From a virus: a stretch of DNA of 25,769 nucleotides. Of the stretch, positions 15,084-24,800 are shown one piece after another. Made by a program: the position numbers and the translations under genes. The stretch is taken from positions 1-25,769 of the IMG/VR virus record IMGVR_UViG_3300017917_003301; one strand, 5' to 3'. The notes beneath the pieces are model-generated. The model saw only the letters and a program-made list of their open reading frames with translations, had not been told where the DNA came from and did no database searches. Numbering within the stretch: position 1 is the stretch's first letter; every line of letters starts with the position of its first letter.

Positions 15084-15129
15084 ACTAAGCCGTTTTTTAT
15101 TCTAATAAATACTGATAGCGAGGCTTAGT
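15084..15129 (+). repeat. Inverted repeat enclosing the gp6 late promoter and ribosome site
   Basis: ACTAAGCC (15084-15091) and GGCTTAGT (15122-15129) are perfect eight-base inverted arms. Between them lie a T-run and the late box. The right arm overlaps the ribosome site (GAGG, 15120-15123) of the gp6-like gene. Only transcripts reading through from gp25 contain both arms. Confidence 0.55.
15104..15111 (+). promoter_or_regulatory. Late-promoter-like box before gp6
   Basis: AATAAATA matches seven of eight bases of TATAAATA and lies in the 51-base gap between gp25 and gp6, the largest gap of the plus block. The predicted start is near 15117, with the GCGAGG ribosome site directly after it and the ATG at 15134. 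Confidence 0.6.
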
Positions 15130-15133
15130 ACTA

Positions 15134-18100
15134 ATGGCAAAGACAACAAGACAAACCGCAATATTTGGCGTAGAAGATTGGAAACAAATATATCAGACCT
15201 ATCGAGAGGCTGATTTCCAAAGTTATGACTTTGAAACACTGCGTAAGAGTTTCATTGATTATCTGCGTTTGTACTACCCCGAAACATTCAATGACTACAT
15301 TGAATCAAGCGAATTCATTGCCTTGCTGGACGTTATTGCGTTCATGGGCCAAGCACTGGCTTTCCGTACAGATTTAAACACACGTGAAAACTACTTAGAC
15401 ACTGCCGAACGTAGAGATAGTGTTACTCGTCTTGCTAATTTGGTGAGTTACAGTGCCAAACGAAACACAGCCGCACAAGGATTTTTAAAAGTATTCAGTG
15501 TTGTAACAACAGAAAACGTAGTTGACTATACTGGTACAAACTTATCTAATGTCACAGTAAACTGGGCTGACCCCACAAATCCAGACTGGCAAGAACAGTT
15601 TACCACAATCATCAACGCTGCCTTGGTTGATAGTCAAAAAATTGGCCGCCCAGGTAATCGTCAGACAATCTTGGGTGTTCGCACAGACGAGTACAGCATT
15701 AACTTGGTCCCAGGATTTTTGCCAGTGATCCCTTACAATGCCACAGTTGACGGCATCACAATGCCGTTTGAAGCAGTGACTTCAACATCAGTGGGACGTG
15801 ACTATATCTACGAACCCCCGCCGGTGGCCAATTCATTGTTTAACATATTGTACAAAAATGACCAGTTGGGTTTTGACAGTACCAACACAGGATATTTCTT
15901 TTTCTTCAAGCAAGGTACGCTTCAGAATCAAGACTTTAACTTGGCAGAACGTATTGCCAACCGTACAGTAAACATCAACGTTGAAGGTATCAATAATGAG
16001 GATCGTTGGTTGTTCCAGTTAGACAACGTGGGTAACATCGCTCGCGAGTGGGCCTATGTAGAAAATATCTATGCAGGCGCCGTGGAACAAACCGCAGGCC
16101 TGCGACCAATTTACTCAACAACAAGCCGTGCCAATGACCAGATTACTATGAACTTTGGCGACGGTGTGTTTTCAGAAATTCCAGTGGGTATCTTCCGTGC
16201 CTATGTGCGTGCATCAAACGGTCTGCAATACATCATCAATCCAGAAGAAATGCAAAACGTTGTGTTGCCTATCAGCTACATCAGTCGCAATGGCAACTTA
16301 GAAACAATTACATTTACTTGCGGTATCACTCGCCCTGTTAGCAATGCACAGAGTCGTGAGCCTATTGCGGAAATCAAACAACGTGCGCCTGCACGGTACT
16401 ACACACAGAACCGCATGGTCAACGGCGAAGACTATAATCTTTTCCCATATACACTGTACAATTCGATTATTAAATCCAAAGCAGTTAACCGTGCGTCAAT
16501 TGGTACCAGTCGCTATCTTGACTTGGTAGACAACACCGGCAAATACAGTTCAACAAACACATTTGGTAGTGATGGCGGATTATGGCGTGAAAATATCCTG
16601 CCAACTATATTGTTTTCGTGGACCAATCGTAACGAAATCGCTGATGTAATCATCAATCAGATCCAGCCACGTGTGACCGAAAGCACAATGAAACAGTTTT
16701 ATTATGCTAACTTTCCACGCAAGTTAGTAAACAAATTTGAGTTTGTTTGTACCAATACCACTGCTACGCTAAACACTATTACAACTTCGTCAACTGAATT
16801 TTTTACGCTGGCAGCCAATGGACAAATTACATCAGGGTCGTCTATAGTATTTGCTGACCCAATTGGTGGACTCACTGCTGGATTGCCTTATTTTATTAGA
16901 AGCATCAATCCCAATAGTTCAACATTTACAGTCAGTACAGCACCCAATGGTCAGAACTCGACCTTGACCACAGAATCTGGCACTATGTCTGCCACAGTTA
17001 CGCTGACCACAGGCGGAACTGCATGGAATCAAAGTACTACTTTGGCCAACGAAACAACCGGATATTTCAAAGACAGCAGTGGAAATCCAGTTCCAATTGG
17101 GGAATCTAGTTCGACTGTGTTGACCTACAGCGTGGTGGGTAGTTTGATTAGATTTGTCCCGCCTACCGGTTATTACTTTGATCGCAACAACAAATTACAG
17201 CTAGGTGTACCAACTCGTGCAGACGAGCGCACAGAGATTTGGGCTAGCCCAATTCGTATCATTGGTGATGGCGACAATGCTGGTCTTGGCAATCTTGTCA
17301 ATGGATCCGGTCCGGTCACCCTCAATAACTTTGTGCCGACTGGTGCTATAATAGACATTATAATTCCTGTGTTTACCACAGACATACCATTTACCATCCA
17401 GCAACAAATGACTGAACAGTTCTTGTTGTTAAGAAACTTTGGTCTTGGGTACGATAACGACGGTAGTATAACTGGTACTCCTTACAGTTGGTATCTAATT
17501 ACCAGTACCAACTTGGACGTGGACGCTCCCTTCAGCGAACAGTATGCTGGCAACACCACAGGCGCTAACCTTGATGCGTCATGGGTGATACAATTTGTAG
17601 TGTTAAATCAAAATTACACAATTACCTTCCGCGGATTACAATACAATTTTGGTAGTGTGCTTCAAACACGCTTTTTCTTCTATGATGGACAGCAGGTGTA
17701 TGATAGTCGCACTGGCACAGTAATCAAAGACTTTATTAATGTATTAGCAGTAAACACTCGCCCAGATTCAACACTGCCATTACCGGGTGATGTACCAGTA
17801 ACAATAACTGGTCAGCCTGTAGAAAGTGATGGCTATGTTGATGACTTCCAGGTACTGGTGGGATTCCGTGACAGTGACAATGACGGTATTCCCGATAACC
17901 CAGATTTCTTTGAAGAAATTGTAGCACCTGACATTAACTCTAATCAAAAATTTATATTTTTAGAACAAATTGTTGACTTTGATAACTTGCAACGTTACGT
18001 ATTAACCGAACCCGGTCGTGTCAATAGTGATTATGCTACACTAAATGATATTGAATTGGAAAAAGCGCAATGGACTCCTGGACAGATATTCTATGCATAC

Positions 18101-18829
18101 ACCGAAGGTAACTTCTACGAACTCAGTAGAGAGGTTACCGGTAACTTAATACTGACACTGGTAACTGGGTGGATAGCGAGAACCGGTCGGCAGGGATTGT
18201 ACTATCAGTATCGTCATAACTCACCACTGACCAACCGCATTGATCCAGGTACTACAAATATTATTGACCTGTATGTTGTCACACAAGAATATTACACAGC
18301 ATATCAAAACTGGTTGCGTGATACCACCAACACAGTACCCGAGCCTGAACAGCCCAGTATTGATGATTTAAATACTGCTTATCAAGGACTACAGGATTAC
18401 AAAATGATCAGCGACAATATTGTTCTAAACAGTGTGACATTCAAACCACTGTTTGGCGCCAAAGCCGAGGCAACATTGCGGGCCACTGTTAAAGTAATCC
18501 GTGCTCAAGGCTCAACTGCCAGCACCAGTGAAATTAAGAGTTCAGTGATTGCACAAATGAATAATTACTTTAGCATTGACAAGTGGAACTTTGGTGACAC
18601 TTTTTATTTTTCTGAATTGGCTGCATTTTTGCATAGACAGTTGGGGACAATTATTAGTAGCGTGGTATTGGTACCGTTGGATCCTGAAAAGGCATTTGGT
18701 GACTTGTATGAAATCCGTAGTCAACCCAATGAAATTTTTGCCAACGGAGCCACAGTGGACAACATTGATGTAATTGAAGCATTGACAAGTACAAACTTGA
18801 GAACAGCACCAGGTAGTGGAGTAATTTAA
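15134..18829 (+). CDS. 6: Baseplate wedge protein gp6-like, enlarged
   Basis: 1,231 residues, about twice T4 gp6 (660). The N-terminus (DFQSYDFETLRKSFIDYLRL, DYIESSEFIALLDVIAFMGQ, RENYLDTAERRDSVTRLANL) is the conserved gp6 start, and the C-terminus (about 1080-1215, FKPLFGAKAEATLRATVKVI, KSSVIAQMNNYFS, WNFGDTFYFSELAAFLHR) matches the gp6/gpJ-like end that forms the wedge ring. Extra material lies between, including a beta-rich module at about 537-622 that recurs in the next gene, and an acidic DSDNDGIPD motif near 911-920 that looks like a calcium-binding loop. gp6 links wedges into the baseplate iris. It has its own late-type promoter and overlaps the next gene by one base (TAATG). Confidence 0.85.
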   Translation: MAKTTRQTAIFGVEDWKQIYQTYREADFQSYDFETLRKSFIDYLRLYYPETFNDYIESSEFIALLDVIAFMGQALAFRTDLNTRENYLDTAERRDSVTRLANLVSYSAKRNTAAQGFLKVFSVVTTENVVDYTGTNLSNVTVNWADPTNPDWQEQFTTIINAALVDSQKIGRPGNRQTILGVRTDEYSINLVPGFLPVIPYNATVDGITMPFEAVTSTSVGRDYIYEPPPVANSLFNILYKNDQLGFDSTNTGYFFFFKQGTLQNQDFNLAERIANRTVNINVEGINNEDRWLFQLDNVGNIAREWAYVENIYAGAVEQTAGLRPIYSTTSRANDQITMNFGDGVFSEIPVGIFRAYVRASNGLQYIINPEEMQNVVLPISYISRNGNLETITFTCGITRPVSNAQSREPIAEIKQRAPARYYTQNRMVNGEDYNLFPYTLYNSIIKSKAVNRASIGTSRYLDLVDNTGKYSSTNTFGSDGGLWRENILPTILFSWTNRNEIADVIINQIQPRVTESTMKQFYYANFPRKLVNKFEFVCTNTTATLNTITTSSTEFFTLAANGQITSGSSIVFADPIGGLTAGLPYFIRSINPNSSTFTVSTAPNGQNSTLTTESGTMSATVTLTTGGTAWNQSTTLANETTGYFKDSSGNPVPIGESSSTVLTYSVVGSLIRFVPPTGYYFDRNNKLQLGVPTRADERTEIWASPIRIIGDGDNAGLGNLVNGSGPVTLNNFVPTGAIIDIIIPVFTTDIPFTIQQQMTEQFLLLRNFGLGYDNDGSITGTPYSWYLITSTNLDVDAPFSEQYAGNTTGANLDASWVIQFVVLNQNYTITFRGLQYNFGSVLQTRFFFYDGQQVYDSRTGTVIKDFINVLAVNTRPDSTLPLPGDVPVTITGQPVESDGYVDDFQVLVGFRDSDNDGIPDNPDFFEEIVAPDINSNQKFIFLEQIVDFDNLQRYVLTEPGRVNSDYATLNDIELEKAQWTPGQIFYAYTEGNFYELSREVTGNLILTLVTGWIARTGRQGLYYQYRHNSPLTNRIDPGTTNIIDLYVVTQEYYTAYQNWLRDTTNTVPEPEQPSIDDLNTAYQGLQDYKMISDNIVLNSVTFKPLFGAKAEATLRATVKVIRAQGSTASTSEIKSSVIAQMNNYFSIDKWNFGDTFYFSELAAFLHRQLGTIISSVVLVPLDPEKAFGDLYEIRSQPNEIFANGATVDNIDVIEALTSTNLRTAPGSGVI

Positions 18830-21800
18830 TGGCCCGAGTACGTTCGGTAGACTTTTTACCAGAAATTTTTAGAACTGAAACTAACAAACAGTTCTTAGCA
18901 GCCACTCTTGATAATTTAATACAAGAACCAAAGTTTAAAAAGACACAAGGCTTTGTTGGACGCAGTGTTGGTCCTGGCATCAACCCCAACGACAAATATG
19001 TAGTTGAGCTTAATAAAACTCGTGCTGATTATCAGTTAGAGCCTGGTGTTATTAGTTTAAAACCTGACACCAACGAAATACAAGATGCTATCACTTATCC
19101 GGGCATGGCCGATGCTATAGAATTCCAAGGTGGTCTGGGTACTCGCGCTGACTTATTGTATGAAAGCGATTACTATACCTGGGATCCGTTTGTTGATTAT
19201 GATAGTTTTGTAAACTTCAGCCAATATTACTGGTTACCCGACGGTCCAGATCCAGTGGATGTTTTTGCCACTGGCGTGCCCATCACAAACGATATCACAG
19301 TTACTCGTGAAAACGGAGTTTATACATTCAGTGGAGTAGTAGGGGAAAACCCAACACTGGAATTAGTGCGCGGCGGTAACTACACTTTCCAGGTAGCGCA
19401 AAATAACAAAGAAACAGTAAATTATCGTGTGACCAACAAAGGCAATGGAGCCTATGTAATTGATGGTATAAGCAATCCAAATCTAACTTTGGTGCGCGGT
19501 AACACTTATGTGTTTAATCTCACACTGCAAGGAATTTTTCCTTTCTGGATAAAAACTGCACCTGTGTTGGGAGTTGGTAGTGCCTACAATGATGGCGTAA
19601 CACGCAACGGTGCCACAATTGGTTTGATCACGTTTACTGTGCCGCAAACTGCTCCTGACACGCTGTACTACATTGCGCAAGATCAGAGCAACATGCAAGG
19701 TGTGTTCAACATTGTAGATGGACAACCTGGAACTGGACCTGGTTTCTGGATTCAAACCAATCCAGGTATTACAGGTCGTATTCCTAGCACTCCCAATATC
19801 AGTTCAAGAGATGTGTTTGGTGTATTAAACAACGGCGAAGATCTTGGTACTGTTGTTTTCAATGTACCTTACAAAACAGCGCAACAATATTATTATGATT
19901 TACCAACGTTTGGAACGCCAGTTGATTTGATCACAGATTTAAAATTTGAACAAATCAACAACCAAAGGGTTGATGTTTTTGTTGATCAGTACGGCGGTAT
20001 TGATGGCATCACAAACTTAAACAACCGTACACTGATTTTTTTGAACCCGTTGACTGATCCAGTGGACGGCGGATGGTTAAGAACCACAAGATTTGACCCT
20101 CTGGCACAAGATCCCAACAACAACTCGTTGGTTGGTAGCTTTGATTCAACTCTGTACAGTCAGACTACAGAGATTGAGCCTGATCTGCGATATCAGTTAT
20201 GGCAAATAACTTATGAGATCAGCAATGGTTATGCTTACATGCAACTCAATCGTGTGGCAGACATTCCGGTATTAGACAAGTTTTCTATCCGCTATGGCAA
20301 TGAATACAGCAACACTAACTGGTTCAAAGATAACAGTGGTCGATTCCAACAAATTCCGTTATTGACAGCAGTCAATGACATCTTGTATTATCAGGATGGC
20401 ACTGATCCAGACATTTTTGGTGAGATCAAATTAATTGATGCTGCCGGACGTACCACACTGGACATCAACAGCATCATTGGTCAGAAAAACTATACCAGCC
20501 CCAATGGCATACAATTTACCAACGGACTGAAAGTGGTATTCCGTGGCATAGTAGAACCTGCCAGTTACGCCTCGGGCAGTTATACTTTTAATTGCACGGC
20601 CACAACTGATCAGATCAATGCCATTACCACCACTACAACAGACCCATTGTATTTGGGACAACAGATCACGTTCAGTGCGCCTACCTTGGGCGGATTGATA
20701 CCTGGACAAACTTACTATGTACAAAGTATTATAAATCAGTTCCAGTTCACTGTAAGCACAGTATTGGGCGGTCAGGCAGTGACTTTGCTCACAGCCTTGG
20801 GTAGCATGACTGCTACCAGTATCAACTATAGAGAATACTATGTTTCAGGTGTTGGTACTGCAATTGAATTATTGCCAGTGAGCGATTTTATTACACCAGA
20901 AAGCTATGTGCTTGACGCAAACGACAGTACGATATTGGCAGAACCTGGTGAACCAGATTATATTACAATCAGTCGCGCCAGCCAAGATCGAAATGCTTGG
21001 AGCCGTAGTAACCGTTGGTTCCACGTAGATGTCATCAACGCCACTGCTGGGTATAACGATGCTGTGGCAGTGCTTGACAACAACCTTAGAGCAAAACGTC
21101 CAATCCTTCAATTTAGGCCCAACATCCGTTTGTTTAACATGGGCACAACCAGCAAACCAGGGGTTGATATCATTGATTTTGTTACAGCTGACGCATTCAG
21201 TAACATACAAGGATCCACAGGATATACTACCGATGGTTATCAGCTGGTCAATGGTACTAGAATTATTTTTGCTTCAGACACAGATGCTGAAGTAAGAAAT
21301 AAAATTTGGGTAGTTGAATTTGTTAACCCTGATAGTTCAGTTCTAACCACAGCCGACAAATTACAACAGGGCTTGACATATACTATCATTAGTCTAGGCA
21401 ACACTGACTGGAACGCTGTGGCAGGAACCACTGGCGTAGCTTATGCTGTTGGTAGCGTAATACGAGCTCAAGGCCCGGGCACAGGCACTGGTCTGGCCGA
21501 ATTTAATCAGCCTATCATTAATCTCAATTTGGCCGATGATGGATTGGTAGCTGTTGACGAATGTACTTTTGTATTAAACGGTAACACCACCAAAGGAAAA
21601 ACATATTGGTATAACGGTGTTGAGTGGCTGCTGAGTCAACAAAAAAACAGCATCCAGCAACCCCCGTTGTTTAACGTGTATGACAGTGACAGCATCAGTT
21701 TTGGCGATCAAATTAAGTATCCTTCCAGCGACTTTGTTGGTAGCAAGCTGTTTAGCTATGCACCGGGAGAAACCGGAATACTAGATCCTATCTTGAAATT

Positions 21801-24800
21801 TCCGTTGCAGTATCTCAGTATTGAAAACGTTGGCGACATTGTGTTCGATAACAATCTTTACAAAGATACTTTTGTATATACACGTGACAACATCAGTGTG
21901 ACCTTGGACATTAGTTCAGGATCAGCACGAGAGTATGTTGATCGTACTGCATTTAATAGACTGATTGGCTGGCAAAATGCAGTTACTACCACCAAGACTT
22001 ATCAGCAATTTAAATTTATATACGATGGCACTACACTCAAACTGGATGTAAAAGCCATACCACAACCACTGAGCATCGTGCCAGTGTTAAAAGTATATGT
22101 TGGCAGTCAATTTCAAGACCCTGGCAAATACATTTACGCCACAACAGACAACAGCACAACCATTACTCTCAAACAAGAATATGTGCTAGGCGATATCATC
22201 GAAGTGCTGGTGCTGAGCGAACAAACCAGCAAAGCGGCCTTTTACCAGGTTCCCATTAACCTAGAAAACAATCCACTCAATGTAAACAGCCCTAACTTTA
22301 CGCTGGGTACTATACGTCAGCATTATCAAAGTATTTGTGAAAACTTACCAAATATTTCAGGCAAGATACAAGGGGCTAACAACACACGAGACTTGGGTGA
22401 CATTGGTCCTTACGGCCTAGTTATTTTGCAACAAAGTGCTCCGTTGACTTTGGCTGGATATTTCTTGCGCAGTAATCAATACAGTATTTTCAATGCGCTG
22501 ACATACAACAGCAGAGAATACATCAAGTACAAAAATCAAATTTTAGAATCAGTCACACAGCAAACACTGAATTTCCAAACTCCTGCTGAAATTTTAGACA
22601 CAGCAATCGCTGACCTCACAGCAGGCAAAATAGAAACACAAAGTTTCTACTGGAGTGACATGTTGCCTTCGGGAGCTGTGTTTGTTGAAAACACATACCC
22701 AGTGACTTTTATCACCAGCAATGTATTTGATACTGTACAGGTTTACAATTTTACTTCATCCAATTATCTTGGACTAAGTGTATATCTCAATGATGAATTG
22801 TTGACCCGTGACCTAGAATACATTGTGGCCACAGATGGTCCACGTTTGACTATAACAGTTCCTCTTAATATTGGAGACACAGTAGTCATTCGCGAGTACA
22901 GTGCTACGTATGGTAGCTTCTGTCCCAACACTCCAACCAAACTTGGATTATACCCAGCGTATCGTCCAGAAATACGTGTACAGAAAACCAGCAATGGCGA
23001 ACAGTCAGTTATTGTTGGCCACGACGGTAGTATAACAAAAACTTTTGGCGACATCCGAGACAGCGTATTGTTGGAATTTGAAACTAGAATTTACAACAAT
23101 TTAAAATTAGACGGCAATCCTGTACCACTCAGCGTAACTGAAGTACTGCCAGGGCAATTCCGCGAAACTGGTTATACTTCTGCAGAAATTAACAACATTC
23201 TCAATCAAGATTTCTTGAGCTACGTGGCTTGGAACAAGTTAGACTACAAAGAACAAGACTATCAAGTCAACAATCCGTTTAGCTATAACTATAGTGCCGC
23301 ACAGAGTCGATTGGATAACAAGAATTTGCTGGGCGCTTGGCGCGGCATCTATCGCTACTATTATGACACACAACAGCCCGAGGATACACCTTGGGAAATG
23401 CTAGGATTCTCTATCAAGCCAGCCTGGTGGGACATTACATATGGCACAGCACCATACACCAATCAAAACTTTGTGTTATGGGACGATTTAGAAGCCGGTT
23501 ATGTAAGAGATCCAATAGCCCCTTACTATCTTCCTGAATATGCTCGTCCAGGATTAACAAAAGTAATTCCAACTGGCGCAGAGGGAGAATTGTTGTCGCC
23601 CTTGGACAGTGTAGTCAGCACATATGATCCCGCGCAGTTCCGCAAGAGCTGGAGCCTAGGCGACGGTAGTCCTGTAGAAGCAAGCTGGTGGAACAGCAGT
23701 GCTTATCCCTTCTCCGCCATGCGCTTGTTGGCATTGACCAAACCAGCTAAATTCTTTGCGTTGTTTGCTGATCGAGATTTGTATCGTTTTAACACAGAAT
23801 TTGATCAATATCTATACAATAATCGATATCGCTTGGATGCCAATGGCATTGAAGTTTATGGTGACGGTGTCAGCAAAGCCAGTTACATCAACTGGATAGT
23901 AGATTACAATCGTCAGAGTGGTGTCAACAGCACAGCTGATTTACAAAATAATTTGGCCAACCTTGATGTACGTTTGTGCTATAGAATGGCCAGCTTCTCA
24001 GACAAGAAATTTATCAAGCTGTTCACAGAAAAGTCCAGCCCAGATTCAACCAATACCAGTTTCTTGATTCCTGACGAAAGTTACAATTTGTTGTTGTACA
24101 AGAATCAACCGTTTGATCGTGCCAGCTACAGTTCTGTATTGATACAGAGAGTACCTGGTGGATTCTCAGTGTTTGGGTACAGCACTGTACAACCTTACTT
24201 TAATACCTTCCAAAGTCAGCTGACAGGAAAACTACAAACCATTACCACTGCTGGAGTCACAGTACGAGTACCCACATTCTACACTTCTAAGATAGTTCAA
24301 GTCCCTTATGGATATATCTTTAGTGATGTTACCGCGGTTAGCGATTTCTTATTGAGCTATGGTAAGTTCCTAGAAGGCCAAGGACTAACGTTTACTAATA
24401 CCGCCAATGGCTACCAACTCAACTGGCGCCAAATGGTCAGCGAGTTTTTGTATTGGAGCCAGCAGGGCTGGGAAGATGACTGCTTGATTGCACTTAACCC
24501 CTTGGCATTCCGTCTCAGCGTGTCAAAGCCTTATGCTGTAGTTGACACCATTCAGGCACAAACATCAGAAAATATATTGTTGGACCAAAATCGCAAAGAG
24601 TTACCTACTCGTAATCTCAACGTTGTCCGAGAAGGAAATAATTTTGTTGTAGAGCCGCTGAATGACCAAACTTTGAGTTACATTGATCTCAGATACACCA
24701 GTTATGAACACATGATCGTATTGGATAATGTAAGTGTGTTTGGGGACTTGATTTATAATCCTCCCACAGGCGCAAGACAAAGTCGTTTGAATCTAACTGC

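Noticed and set aside
18366-18376. TTTAAATACTG as another late promoter
   Set aside because: It lies inside the gp6-like coding region with no gene start downstream for about 450 bases.
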